Position numbers and translations under genes: made by a program. DNA of 64,000 nucleotides from Ceratopteris richardii (lineage: Eukaryota; Streptophyta; Polypodiopsida; Polypodiales; Pteridaceae). A model generated the notes under the pieces. It did not search any database. It saw nothing but the letters and a program-made list of their open reading frames with translations, and had not been told where the DNA came from. Location: the NCBI GenBank assembly GCA_020310875.1, contig CM035437.1:53206965-53270964 (forward strand), given 5' to 3'. Positions 25,514-38,575 of the stretch are shown here, one piece after another; the first letter of the stretch is position 1, and each line of letters opens with the position of its first letter.

Positions 25514-28500
25514 TACTTGAAGAAGTACATCAATGCATTTTGTGTGGTGAATGCGTGTGAAACATGCATGCACAATACTCAATGTAGTGTGTATTTGCCA
25601 TGAATTTGCTAACAAGCATGCTAATTTTCATGAATAGGCCTGATTTCAGTTAGTCGTACAAAAAATTTAGATGGCTCTTTTACTTGCTAGATATCAACGT
25701 GTTTTCCATAATCCGTTGTGTGAAGATAGTGATATGTATGTTTTTTATAAATTGGTGTTATAAGATAAAAAGTTCTGAATCTGTTGTACCATTGCCTAGG
25801 GGCTTTTTTCAAAGGATAAAAATATTTTTAAGTTTGCATACCAAGTGTTATGGCTGCATCACATGCAACTCTTGTTTTATGAACATTCGAAGAAAGTCTC
25901 AACATCCATTTGTTGAAGCCTTAAAACAATCACCATGTAAATAAGTTGTCTCAAACATCTGGAAATCATTGCATTCCTTCTATACAGTCATTGAATGCAT
26001 TTATCATCCACATAATTTTGTGCACCCACTGTTCGGGATTGGCTTTTTATCTTCAAGTAAATCAACAAGATCTCAAGTACCACTAGCATGTAGGGCTTTG
26101 ATGCCGTCATGTTGCAAGCTTCCACTTTTTATTAGGCTGCATACATAGACCTAAAACTGAATCATTATAATTGATTTCAATTCATTAGTTACAATGATTG
26201 ATCTCAATAAGAGATTTCCATTTTTCAAAGAAAAAGGGAAACATGCATACGACATCGAAGTGCAATACTTCTCTTGACACTACTATTTTACTTGGACACT
26301 TTAGTGTCCTAAAAAAGAGAGTATTTGATGAATTTTCTAGATTACTAGAAGGAACCATTTATAAATGTAACTATGCAACATGTTAGCATATGGATTGAAT
26401 ATTTTTAGAAAAATATAGGTTTCATTAAAGGATAGAAACAAGAAGATTTATTCACTAATTTTATGATGTTAATTTCAATATTGATGCAAAAATTATAGTG
26501 ATGTTAGTTAGCATTGATTTTTTATTAAAATCATGATCTCGCAATTTTCATTGTTGTAAATGCCATAAATCTCTTATTTTATGTATCTAAAAACTTTTCT
26601 ATCCACAATCAGAGATTTGTAATGATTTTAACTAAGTTTATGGCATAAAATTAATCGCATATGTGCCATGACAATGTTATCATATATGAATTATTTTTCA
26701 AAGCGATGGTATGAATACGAGCCATTTTTTATTATCAAATTACTATTTGATAATCTTAAAACTATAAATATTTTTTTTGACAACCTTAGGAAGGTGATTT
26801 GATGAACAAATATTGCATATGTTACATGATTAAAGTTAATAGGCTAGTTTTTTTTATATAAACTAGTTTATAATGTTTATAGAATTATTTTGATTGATAT
26901 TATATTCCTTATAGCATTGAGTAAAGTTAACTTTTTAAGATGAAATTTTATTCTGGACAAAGTGGAACATGAATATTCAATGAAATATTGAGATTGTTAG
27001 TGGTATGTACAAAAATCATTGGTTCAAAGACATGTACGCACCCCTATATTGTAGTAAATTTCTTATTATGAAAATATTTTTTCTAATTCACAAGAATTTT
27101 CTTAGATGATTATATGACTTTAAATTAACATTAAAAGAGTTATTCCAACAAGAGAAAATTCTTTCTATGGAGATATTTTGTTCTCATATGTAAGTGTACC
27201 AAAAAACAGATTTTTAAAACCATTTTCAATAATTTCTATATTTTGAGTTATCAAAAAAGGGTATTTTTTAAAATATATACTTTTTATAGAATGTCTAGGT
27301 TTAAGTCTTTATGGGGCTTGAAGGTTTTTCCAAAATTTTATTTGATTATTATGCATGATTTTGTTAATTTGTTAGAAAAACGGACATTGTAGTGTCCTGT
27401 TTTGGTACAAGACTAGTGTCAGTTGGATTTGCAACTAGGTAAGTGAGTGTAGGTATTCTCACGTTGGAGAACTTTCTTTGTGCTGCAAATCCTAAAGGCA
27501 AAATAATATTAGGAAAATAATAACAATAAGCTGCTTAAGATAGGAGAATCTTTGTCATAAAGATCATGCATTCGATATGACACCAATTTAAAGAGTAGAA
27601 TAAGGGCTAGATGATAGAGCCTTGATCTTCTAAAATGAGTTCCTAGATGGAGTGCTATAGGAGGAGAGAATGGAGATTGACAAAGCAAGAAACAAGGAGA
27701 GAATACTTTTGTGCATATGATTTGAGTCCCAATTGTTTTAATGCGTGAGAAGATTCTTAAATTTTTCTTAAATGGCCGATTCATACTTGCCAATTGACTC
27801 AAAAAGGTAAATAATTATAAAAATAACTTATAACATGGTCAAATGAGGGCTAGAAATGCAAACACATACATATAACCAAAAAGTTCTCATGAAGAGCTAT
27901 AATATGAGGGAAAACTATGTACAAATAATGCACGTGGGGAATCATTGATCCTTTACATCCAATAAATGTGTGGTACTTTTTAACAATTGGAATGCCCTAT
28001 CCACAAATTGTCAATGCTTTCACCTTGAGCTATGCAATTGATGACTTTCACATAGAGAAATTGACCATGTATTGCATGAGTATAGATGATGAAGGATTCA
28101 TAGTGTAACAAAAAGGCAATATGCAAGATCTTAGAAAAGGTAAAATTATCTCTAGAAGGAGAGAGACACTTTATAATCTTCAACAACAAATATATGTAGC
28201 ACTTTATATTGTTATCGATTTTATGATAGTGGAATATCTCCATCAAATCGCATGGTTGTCAAAAACCATGATGAAAATGCCCAATGTGGATAACTTCAAC
28301 TTCATATTAAAAACACATGCCCTATGAGACTATGAAACCATAGTAATCATAATAGTATTTATGGACCTTTTGGAACCAATCACACATTGTTCTTTTTAAA
28401 CTATAAAATGTTTCTTATAACATTTTATATTTGTTTTAATTGTGTTTTTGACCAAATTTTTGGGGCTACATTTCAAAGTCCATGATTTTATCTTCCATAA

Positions 28501-29181
28501 AGCGTTTTGGATCAAAAGAATCATATAGAAGTATGCTAATGAGAAATATAATTTGTAACATGGATAAACTAAGATTTTCTTTTAATGCATGGTAGAATAG
28601 ATCTTCCACCTTAAAGTTACAATAACAATGTATTAGACATGCCATAGATGCTGAATTTTTGTGGATTTTGCACGTGCAAGGGTATGAACATCTTCTGTAA
28701 AAACAACAACACAAAATACCAAAAAGGTTCTCTTTCCATGGATGATGAAATCTAAAAATTTTTCTTTTTGCATACTAGGTGACAAATATGCATTCAATAA
28801 CCTTTTGATTTAGATTTGCATGATGCTTCTATGGTTCTAAAAAACAACATAGATATCTCAAAAAGGCTCATATATGAAATATAAGGTTTTTAAACATCTC
28901 AACTCGCATAAGAATTGAGTGAATGTGATGATTTAGCAAGTTAATTGTTTGAAATGTTGGGAATATGGGGAATAGTGTAGTCAAGTCGTATGATGAAATT
29001 TGAATATCAACTTTGCATTATGACTTGTAAATCACTTGTTTTTCATCTTTGCTACTCAATTTTAGAAATATGTTTGTGAAACTATAAGTTGATGTTTAAC
29101 CTCACTCACTGGGATAATCAATGGTTTTGTACATATAGTTCTTGTAATATTTTGAATGGATGTATGGCTAAATGTAACACC
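25514..29181. other. Unassigned AT-rich sequence
   Basis: No gene, RNA or transposon motif was recognised over about 3.7 kb. Frames at 27509-27802 and 27980-28246 (minus) are open but carry no domain I know. Confidence 0.4.
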
Positions 29182-29410
29182 TGTTGATTTAGATAATGAT
29201 GTGTGTGAACACACTAAGATCTCTATGGCACTTTTTTCCCTCTTTAGGAGGTTTTTTTCCTCCCGTCTTGTATATATGCTTATAACCCTAATGGGTTACT
29301 TATCTTTGCACATTCTAGTGGTAATATGTTCAGTATTGTGTGTTGTGCTCCAAGCTTCTTCTTCTTCTTTGTGTTGTTCATGTGCTTCTACGGACATCTA
29401 ACTCCTATCA
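29182..29410 (+). repeat. 5' LTR of copia A
   Basis: Begins TGTTGATTTAG and ends CTATCA; contains gtgtgaacacac near the start and a TATA-like tatatatgc at about 29270-29280. Matches 34014-34233 along its length. The next bases (29412-29424) read tttgtatcagagt, a two-mismatch form of the primer site. Confidence 0.88.
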
Positions 29411-29729
29411 ATTTGTATCAGAGTAGGTCGCCCCTTCATCTAGGGCGTCATCTGCACCTCTCCGGTCGTAGTCTCAAAATTGCACGAAACTTGGTGAGCA
29501 TACTCAGGGTGTTTCAGAGATCTAAGCTCGTTTCGGCCTCCGAATGCACTATTGTAGCGCTTATTCAAGCTATTTCATCTTTTTGTGCCAAAGATATATA
29601 TAGGTTTCGGTTCGCCAGTATAAGCATCTTGAAGTCTGCTACAAGTTTAGCAGAACTCATTAGGATAGTTATGTTGAACTTTTTCAGATACAATCATTTT
29701 TCTGCATCAGGGTATTTTAGTTAGTGGCC

Positions 29730-30780
29730 ATGGCTGAAAGTAGTGATGTATTTTGTATGTTGGCTGTTGAGGATAAATTGGATGTACGAATTACCCATTG
29801 TGGGCTTATATGATGCACCATGTATAATTTGCAAAAGGAGTATGGAATATTGTGCAAGGTGTTGAAAAACATTCTATTACACCTACGAATATAGGCACTA
29901 AAAATATAGGTACTGCAGTTGATGGAGATGGTGTCAAAGATGGTGATATTTTGCTGATTCCTGTTCGTTGTGGGATTTTTGTTGCACCTATTGCAAAGCA
30001 AGTTTGTTGGGATGGTAGAGATGCTCAAGCACATGCATTGATAGCTTTGTCTATCAAATGTGCCATTATTCCTCACATTCACTCTTGTAGAATAGCTGAG
30101 GATGCTTGGGATACACTTATCAGATTGTACCAAGATAGGAATGAGGCTCGTGTTGCTTACCTCTGAAAAGAGTTGGAGAGTGAGCACATGAATGAAGGTG
30201 TGTCTATGGACAGATTTCTGACAAAGATCAAGGATTTGAAGGAACAATTGATTTCTACTAATGAAGTCCTTCCTAATAGTTCACTTGTGGAGATTGTTCT
30301 GAATGGTCTTCCTGACTCATATTAGAGTTTTGCTTCTACTCTTCGTTTGATGATGAAAGGCAATCCAAATGCCTTAAGATTTGAAGAGTTAGTTTCTATT
30401 ATGTTGCAGGAAGATTAGTCTAGGCAGAATAGGTCTATTATGCATGTTACACATCAAGCTTTCTTGACTAATCAGAAGGGCAAAGGAAAATGGAGCTCTT
30501 TAACTAGTAAGCAAAAATCTACTAATACTGCACAATCGAAGAAAGAAGAGAAAGATGAGAAGAAATCAGAAAAGCATAAATTGTTTTGTAAATACTGTAA
30601 AGCGAATGATTCTGTAATTAACAACTGTCCAAAACTGGATGCTAAAGAGGCAAAGAAGAAAGAGGTCGGAATGGTTGTTGTTGTGGCCTCTACACAAAAA
30701 ACAGAGTCTGCTAATCTTGTGCATGATGAAGAATGGGCGTTTACTACTGTTTGCAGTTTTGATCCATCTTCTCATGAGTA
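29730..30780 (+). pseudogene. Copia A gag remnant
   Basis: Starts MAESSDVF at an ATG at 29730, drops out of frame, and resumes in the open piece 29852-30166 (DAQAHALIALSIKCAIIPHI, then AWDTLIRLYQDRNEA). Later comes SRQNRSIMHV and the zinc knuckle CKYCKANDSVINNC (about 30586-30627), where the His of CX2CX4HX4C is replaced by Ser. In-frame stops include TGA near 30164, TAG near 30323 and TAG at 30416-30418, where copy E still has CAG. Confidence 0.85.
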
Positions 30781-31150
30781 GTGCATGCCTGCCATAGACT
30801 TAGATGTTTCTTCTCTTTACTCGAGCCTGCCCCTACAAGGAATACTATTACATGCACCAACAACTCCTCTTACCTATTATGGGAGTTGGCAAGATCATTC
30901 TGACTACTACGGATGGTAGTTCCTTTACATTGTCAGATGCTTTATTTGTGCCAAGGATCAAGAAGAATCTGTTATCAGTTTAGACTTTAGCCAAGATTGG
31001 CCTAGTTGTGAAATTTTTTGATGACAAATGTACAATTCATGATCTGTCAAATGGCGACGTGATTATTGCTTCTGGCATTTTATCTCGTGGGCTGTATAAG
31101 CTCATAGATTATGAAAAATCTGTGAATGGGTCAGCATGTGCAGTACATGA
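30781..31150 (+). pseudogene. Copia A protease remnant with its active site deleted
   Basis: Compared with copies B and C, about 50 bp are missing around 30808-30820, removing the aspartic active-site motif (B keeps DSGAT at 39961-39975). The following stretch, KIILTTTDGSSFTLSDALFV-like, is preserved but out of frame with gag. Without the Asp this copy could not process its polyprotein. Confidence 0.7.
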
Positions 31151-31154
31151 TTCT

Positions 31155-32300
31155 TAGGCTATGTCAGATGCAAAGCTTTGGCATGCACGCATTGGTCTTT
31201 TGAATTTTGCTAGTTTGCTATGCTTGCAAAAATCTAAAATGGTTTCCTTTTCGCCCAAACTTGAAGCACCTGGTAAACATGTACGTGAAGGCTGTATTTT
31301 GGGCAAAATGCAACGTTCCTCATTCCTAAAAGTGGTTCTGTTCGAGCTACAAAAAAATTGCAGCTTGTTCACAATGATGTATATGGTCCTATGTAGACAC
31401 CCTCTTTTGGAAATTATCCTTATTTCATGACTTTTATTGATGATTTTTCTATGCATGCATGAGTATATCCATTGAAAGCAAAGTTTGAAGTGTTTATTGC
31501 TTCAAAAAGTTTTTGGTTTTGACTGAAAATTTATCAGCAAGTAAAATGGGCACCCTCTGTTCTGATCGAGGGGGGGAATATATGTCTTCTGACTTTAATG
31601 CATTTTTGGCTGAACGTGGAATAAAACATAAGTGTACAGTGCCATATACACCTCAACAGAATGGATTTGTTGAACGGAAGAACAAGTCACTCATGGAGAT
31701 GGCGAGGTGTATGGTCAAGAGTCAGGCTTTACCACATAGTTTTTGGCTTGAGGCTGTTATGTGTGCAACATATGTACTTAACAGGTGTCCCACTAAAGCG
31801 CTGCAGTCTATCACTCCATATGAATTTTGGCATGGTCGAAAGCCATTTGTTGCCCATCTGTGTGTTTTTGGTTGTTTGACATATGCACCAGTGCCTGAAT
31901 AACATCGTAGAAAATTGGATGATAAAGCAGTGAAATGTATTTTTTTTGAGGTACAGTTTTGAAAGCAAGGCTATCATCTGTATCATCCACATACTAAGCG
32001 CATTTTGGTTAGCTGTGATGTTGTTTTTGTGAAAAATTCTATTTAGCCATTACTTTCATGTACTAAGGAGACATCTGTTAGCTCCAAAGACATGTATGAT
32101 ACATTGCTGCCTCTTTTGTGGATAGTCTAGTGCTGGTCCTAATGAGGCGAATTCTCAACCTTTACATGTTTCATGTGATGATGCGGATCATTCCATTTTT
32201 TATGCAGATTTACATGATGCACTTGTTGATGAGAGAGGTGATACTGAGGAGGCAAAAACTATGCCAAAATGGCTGGTGTAGAGTGCGTGAGAATAAATTA
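31155..32300 (+). pseudogene. Copia A integrase remnant
   Basis: LWHARIGLLNF begins the zinc-binding HHCC region, followed by a core with the first Asp in TFIDDFS (about 31430-31450), the second in CSDRGGEY (about 31560) and the Glu in NGFVERKNKS (about 31660-31690), so the DDE triad residues are present although frames change between them. The tail FWHGRKPFVAHLCVFGC is typical of copia integrase. Stops at 31900-31902 and later end the open piece 31513-31902. Confidence 0.88.
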
Positions 32301-32389
32301 GATGCACCTCTATCATATCGTACTCATTTAGGATCTCATAGTGCCTCTTTTGCATAAGATTGCTATGCTATGGCTGCGTCTAGTCTGTG

Positions 32390-33430
32390 TGATGAGAATG
32401 AGCCTGTTTCATTTGATGAAGCACAAAATTCAAAAAATTGGATGGCTGCTATGCAATCTGAATATGATAATATAATGAAGAATGGTACCTAGTCTTTATG
32501 TGACTTTCCTCTCGGCAAGAAGGCCATTGGCACTAAGTAGGTATACAAGTTGAAGCGTAAGCCTGATGGAACAGTTGAGAGGTATAAGGCCATGCCTGTT
32601 GCAAAGGGTTATGCACAGGAAAGAGGCATTGATTTTGATGAGACCTTTGCTCCTACTTGCTGAATGACTACTATTCATAGCATATGTGCACTTGCAGCTC
32701 ATCATGATTGGAATGTACATTAGTTGGACACTAAAACAACATTTCTGAATGGTGACTTGCATGAAGAAGTGTATGCTTTTCAACCCCGTGGCTTTGTGCA
32801 AAAAGGGCATGAAAACCAGGTGTGCAGGTTAAAGAAGGCATTATATGGTTTAAAGCAAGCACCACGTGCTTGGTATGAAAAGATACATGCCTATTTGATT
32901 GCACATGGTTTTGAGAACATTCCAACTGAAAGCATGTTATATGTTAAGCGTGCTAATGATGTACTTCTGATCATTGTTGTGTATGTTGATGACATGTTGC
33001 TCACTAGACCTCATGAGAAGCATATTGCTAATTTTAAGGTTGATTTGCATGCCTCATTTCAGATGTCTGATTTGGGGCATTTGAATCATTATTTGGGCAT
33101 TCAATTTATGCATGTTGATGGTGGAATGGCTTTGTGTCAAACAAAATATATTGACACATTATTGTAGTATTTTAGCCTTGAAGACTGTAAACCTATTGCC
33201 AATCCCATGGAGACAAGTCTACGATTGAGTCTTCATGATGCTGGAGATGCATTTGATGCTGTTCTCTATCAACAAGTTGTTGGATGATTGATTTACTTAT
33301 GCATTACTCGGCCAGATATTCAGTTTGCTGTGTCATAGATGAGTAGGTTTATGCATTGCCCAGGAGTCAAGCATTGACAAGCGGTTAAGCGCATCTTTTG
33401 TTACTTGAGTGGTACCTGACTACTTTGATT
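32390..33430 (+). pseudogene. Copia A reverse transcriptase remnant
   Basis: Blocks in order: [77 protein letters not shown] and [11 protein letters not shown], the YVDD catalytic box being intact at about 32980-32992. The piece 32724-33167 is open. Stops replace Trp or Gln codons at several sites (TAG for the Trp of NGTW near 32490, TAG for TGG near 32538). Confidence 0.92.
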
Positions 33431-33940
33431 GTTTTATCCCAAGGGGGGATCACTATTGCCAGATTTACATGCTTTTTTTTAATTCTGACAGGGCTAGTTG
33501 CTATGACACTCATATATCCACTAGTGGTTTTTACTTCATGCTTGGTAGCTCATGCATATCTTGGGTAAGCAAGAAGCAACTTACTGTGGCCACTTCTAGT
33601 TGTGAGGCTAATTATAAGGTAGCTTTCACAACGACTATTGAGTGTGTTTGGCTCAGATGTCTTATGGATGATTTGGGTGTTGGTCAGTCTTCTGCCACCA
33701 CCATCTTCACTAATGATCAGAGTGTGTTGCCAGCTGCGAGGAACCCTGTGTTCCATGCTCTCACTAAGAACATTGAGGTGCATTATCATTATGTCAGGGA
33801 GAGGTTCTCTACTAGACATATCAGCTTAGCATATGTGCCCACGCACCAGAACATTGCAGATCTTTTTCACAAAGGCTCTACCTCAGGAGAAGTTTGAAGC
33901 TTTTCACAAAGCTTTGGGCTTACTTCCTTTTGTGGATTGA
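33431..33940 (+). pseudogene. Copia A RNase H remnant
   Basis: The open piece 33409-33897 has STSGFYFMLGSSCISWVSKK, VATSSCEANY, ECVWLRCLMDDLGVG, NPVFHALTKNIEVHYHYVRE and YVPTHQNIADLF, the standard copia RNase H order. The first Asp-Trp-Ala motif is altered to SDRAS. After a frame change it ends with LPFVD and TGA at 33938-33940, 73 bp before the 3' LTR. Confidence 0.88.
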
Positions 33941-34013
33941 TTCAACATAGCTTGGCACTTCCTTATACATTAGTGCCAGCTGCTTGTTCACTGCATCACT
34001 CCCAAGGGGAATT

Positions 34014-34233
34014 TGTTCATATATTTAGGTAGCGATGTGTGTGAACACACTAGGACCACCAGGGCACTTTTTCCCCTCTTTAGGAAGTTATTTTTCCCCC
34101 ACTTGTATATATGCCTATAACCCTAACAAGTTACTTATCTTTGTACATTCTAGTGGTAATACATTCAGTATTGTGTGCTGTGCTCCAAGCTTCTTCTTCT
34201 TCCTTGTGCTTTTGCAGATGTCTAACTCCATCA
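34014..34233 (+). repeat. 3' LTR of copia A
   Basis: Begins TGTTCATATATTTAGG after a purine-rich ccaaggggaatt and ends near CATCA at 34233. It matches the 5' LTR and the LTRs of B, C and E, including gtgtgaacacactagg, the TATA-like tatatatgcc and cttcttcttcttcc. Confidence 0.85.
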
Positions 34234-34739
34234 ACACTATAACTATAGTTATTGAAATATGTAGGCATACGATTATAAATATTGCTATGCATTACATATA
34301 ATGCACTTTAGCTAAACTTGAGCCATCCTTAGGGAAAGAATATATTTTCCTTTTACTTTTGAAAATGTAGAGCTTAGAATATGTAGAACTTAACAATAAT
34401 TCTTTCTACAAGGCATAAGACTGGATGAGGAAGACAAACTTGAACTTTTAAATTTGCATTACTTACATGAAAAAAGTGTGTATCCTAAAGTTGGAGCATC
34501 ATGATGCTTGTTGGTAATGATAATTGAACTTTTTACTAGCATTACCTAGAGGAATAAATAATGTGCCATCCAAAAGTTGGAGATTTCAAGGCCATATGGA
34601 ATAATCCTATCACTATAGGACAAGTCATGAAATCACATACTTCTAGTTTGAAATATATATCTTGACTCAAGAAATATATAACACATCAAACATTATGAAA
34701 TTGTTATTATTTTACACTCTTAAATGGAAGTGCCTGACC
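34234..34739. other. Unassigned sequence right of copia A
   Basis: AT-rich, no recognised gene or element before the microsatellite. Confidence 0.4.
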
Positions 34740-35075
<336 letters not shown>

Positions 35076-35271
35076 GTTTGTATGTATACATACATATCAT
35101 AGTTTCTTCCTCTACTACCCTAGAGTTCCATGCTGCTTCTACTACTTTGGCCTAAGGAGCTCTCTTTGAGTTTAACTATAGAAATGGGCACGATTATTCT
35201 TCGGATTGGCTAACTACTATTTTAAGTTCACCACCTTCTTCAGAGCCTCTGCATTGGCCGGGGTCTACTCT

Positions 35272-35612
35272 CCGCATGCTTTCAAAGCTCCATGTTGTGC
35301 CTGGTGAGAGCCTCCTTTACTTCCACATGCACATCTTTCACTACCACATGCTTCTGTGTGAAGGCTCGACATTGCTCCATTGAGCTTTGAGCACAAAAAA
35401 AAAAATTAGATCACCTTCAATACAAGGGCTTGTAATTTACTCCTCATGCTTTCAAAGCTCCATGTTGTGCCTGGTGAGAGCCTCCTTTACTTCCACATGC
35501 ACATCTTTCACTACCACATGCTTCTGTGTGAAGGCTCGACATTGCTCCATTGAGCTTTGAGCACAAAAAAAAATATTAGATCACCTTCAATACAAGGGCT
35601 TGTAATTTACTC
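35272..35612. repeat. Nearly identical 170-bp tandem duplication
   Basis: The sequence starting catgctttcaaagctcc at 35275 recurs at 35445 with an exact 170-bp period. The copies (about 35272-35441 and 35442-35612) differ only at a few bases, chiefly in the poly-A tract near 35395 and 35567. A recent event, or an assembly duplication. Confidence 0.93.
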
Positions 35613-35639
35613 TAAATATGCAAAATCTCATTTGGTGGA

Positions 35640-37900
35640 GCCTACATTGTATCATAATTCAATTTTATCTCTTGGTACTTAGATTACCACTCATACATCT
35701 CCTTCTAGGCATCATAGGCTTCTTGGGCTAGGTGTGGATTTTCAAGCTCTACTTGGTCCTTTGCATCTTCCATCCTCTACATCTTCTTGGTTATCTCCTC
35801 CTTTGACTTCTCTCATGCTTGTGACACTTCAACCTTGTAGTTTGTGAAGATCTGCTAGATCTCAATCCGAGGTGAGTCTAGATCCAAGAGCATTTCCCCA
35901 TAGTTGGCCTCCAAAATTTGCATCTTGTGTGATGGGATGACCAACATGTGGGTAGCATCTATGGTTTGCACTAAGGGCTCAAACTTGGGGAAGAGTAATA
36001 GAAAAATGATACATGTGCACATCTACTTTGCGTTCCTCTTCTAGAGCTTTGACACTACACATGTGGCCTCTGTAATAAGCCACTTGTAAAGGTAGAAGGC
36101 TTAATTAATCTCTTGCAACCTTGATTCTTGATGTACGGCTAGAATGCCTACAACACTATAAAGTGTTTATTTTTTAGGTTTAGAGCCTTGATAGTGAACA
36201 TGAGGCCATACGCACAGTGGTCTGATGCAAATATGAAATTCTATATTCATATTTCATGGGTGGCCTAGAAAGTGCAACTATTGGTGTATTCGTCACTTTT
36301 CTATTACTTTTAAATGCTAGTGTCTACTAAGAAGGTCACTTGTGTGGCTATTGTAGCTTTAATTTAGTGTCTTCTCACCCAGAAACAACTCCCATTTTAC
36401 AACATCTACAAGGAGTTTTGTTATCTTCGTAACCCCAATATGTGTGTAGGAAAGATGAAAGCTCACTAGAGTAGGGTCTTAATATGTTTTAGAAGAAAAT
36501 GAGTCGGTCATTGTTTCTCATGAGCTTTATATATGAGTTTGAGATCAAGTGAAAATTCACATGTGGTTAATGTACACCGATACAAAATCCTAACCTTTCT
36601 CGGAGTAATGATGCCAAAATCAAAGCAGTATCCTATTATGTAACTACGTGATCCTCTATTCATGGACATTCATTATGGCATCATGAATTTTGATTAGGTG
36701 TGTTCTTGCACTTATTCATGCCTCACAGTTTAGCATTGGTGATTGCATGACATCATAACTTGTAGGCACTGTTTGTGCATTCCTCATTTGATTCATGTCC
36801 TCATGTGTATTTGGCTAGTGATTTGCTAGATGCTACCATCATAGTATTCTACACCCTATTGGTAGCCACCTTGTTTGTCAGACTTGATAGCTTTGCATTA
36901 ACACACATCTCATGGTAAACAATGAGCATGTTTGATTGTAGTGGGGGATGGTTTTGTTGGATTTGTGTCTTGTGCTAGTTGTTGTGGTTGTTGTGTGGAA
37001 CCTTGTGGTGTGCCTATAGGTTTTAGAGTCAACAACCTTGGACATGCATTTTGATTAACATGGGAATATCCCCGACTCATGGTTTCATGTTGATATGGTT
37101 GTGCTTATTGTGGTAGAGGGGCTTGCCCTCAATGCATCCCTTGATATCCTAATGTGTGTGCATGGTGCAAAGTTGGTGGTCAAGGATGCATTAGATAATG
37201 TTGTGCTCTTGATTTTTTACATGTGGGAAAGATGACAGGAGCAGATGATATATGTGGTGCATCTAATGTTTGATCAAAAGACTCTAGAGCATGTGTTGGT
37301 GGGTAAGTGTGAGCCACTTGTTGAGGTCTCATCATAGGTTTTGCAAGAAATCCAAATGGAATACTTAAACGTGGCCTTTGAAGTTCTTGAGGTATGACAC
37401 TAGGTAGAGAATCTATCTCTTGAGGTTTAGGGTGAGGTGGACAACAACATTATTGAAGAGGCCAATCTATATAGTCTTCAAAGTTCTAAATCATATTGCC
37501 CCATGTCAAGGCATTAGTAGTCATATCAACCAATTTCTTTATAGTAGGAGGTCCTGCTATTGAGCATTTGATTGGCCCTTCCTAAGAATTGTTTTTGAGC
37601 AATGTGAGGCTTAGGTTATCCTCTATGTGGATGCATTTCTAGATATAGTCCACCAATGAAGCCGGTTGAATGCTGAACACCATTGTATGCATCTTTCTAT
37701 TCATTAAGAACTACTTTTTATGGTATTGAACTCAATGGGGAGTGGAGTCATATTTGTCCCTTATGTGCAAGTCATGCATCCACACAATCTCCATTCTAAT
37801 GGGCATAACCAATAAACTATCATCAGTCTCTCCTTGCACATACACGGGATGTCCTATGTTTTGGGTGTGTAAAGTTCCATTTTGATGCTTGATCCTATGG
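35640..37900 (-). pseudogene. Unrecognised decayed coding region, Pro-rich middle and charged C-terminal part
   Basis: Read on the minus strand the order is: CIHIEDNLSLTLLKNNS and IAGPPTIKKLVDMTTNAL (about 37700-37500), a Pro-rich stretch PPHPKPQEIDSLPS through IPFGFLAKPMMRPQQVAHTY (about 37455-37270), DQTLDAPHISSAP, much broken sequence, then MQILEANYGEMLLDLDSP (about 35930-35875) and a highly charged, coiled-coil-like stretch with KSKEEITKKM and MEDAKDQVELENPHLAQEAY (about 35830-35720). Codon-like runs broken by regularly spaced TAG/TGA point to a former protein. It has no motif I recognise; a retroelement gag or a transposon accessory protein is possible. Confidence 0.4.
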
Positions 37901-38575
37901 ATTTAATCCTAGGTAGTTGTTGAGTGTAAGGTTAACCAATCATCACAACCTAATTCCTTGATCATTTAGAGTTGACCCAATCAATGAATTGAGGACTGAA
38001 CCCTTTTGATGTACCATAAATCTTGTACGATATATTCTTACTACAAAGCTAAAATTCTATGGGTGTAGCCTCCTTATGGGTGGGTTACCAATCCCAAGTC
38101 CTATGCAAAGATAGATCTCACCCCTCGATTAGCTTTGCATATTATTTATGAATGCTTGAGTTTGGAACTATGGTCCTATGTGAATTTCCTTTCATGGTCA
38201 AGTTTATTGCACTAAGAGATTTCTCCCCCCTCTACCTAAGTCTTAAAATTTCCCAAGGGTGCATCCCACCTCTTCACTAGATTGCATCAATATTTTCAGT
38301 TGTCAAATAAGTTATGGTAGCAAGTTGCTCTCAAAGCACCCAAGAGGTCCTGTGTGGGATCTCTTGAGTTGGCATTGTAATGTCCCCACTCAAAGATGGA
38401 TCCTATAGGATGGATAAGGTAGGTGCAATTAGAGGTATTAGAGGAATCCCATGATCCTTGAGCTTAGAGCCCATTGGCAACACCTCATGAGAGCACCCAA
38501 GGTGCCTGCCCCCAAGGTTTAAGCCTTGGAAGTGCAAGCATCTCATATCTCCCTTAGAGACAGGGTGTTGATACA
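37901..38575. other. Unassigned sequence left of copia B
   Basis: No gene recognised. The phrase cattgtaatgtccccact at about 38375-38391 and the following ggatcctataggatggataagg occur alone; no LTR partner was seen. Confidence 0.35.

Larger units (their letters stand above)
29182..34233 (+). mobile_element. Ty1/copia element A, near full length, decayed
   Basis: About 5.05 kb with two LTRs of roughly 220-229 bp, a tRNA-Met primer site after the 5' LTR, gag, remnants of protease, then integrase, reverse transcriptase and RNase H in copia order, and a purine-rich tract before the 3' LTR. Flanks are acacc on the left and acact on the right, a possible 5-bp target duplication with one mismatch. 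Many stops and frameshifts make it non-autonomous. The same family supplies B, C, E and the LTR at the window end. Confidence 0.93.

Noticed and set aside
27509..28246. Minus-strand protein-coding genes in the 27.5-28.2 kb stretch
   Set aside because: Open frames are short, AT-biased and without recognisable domains; probably chance.
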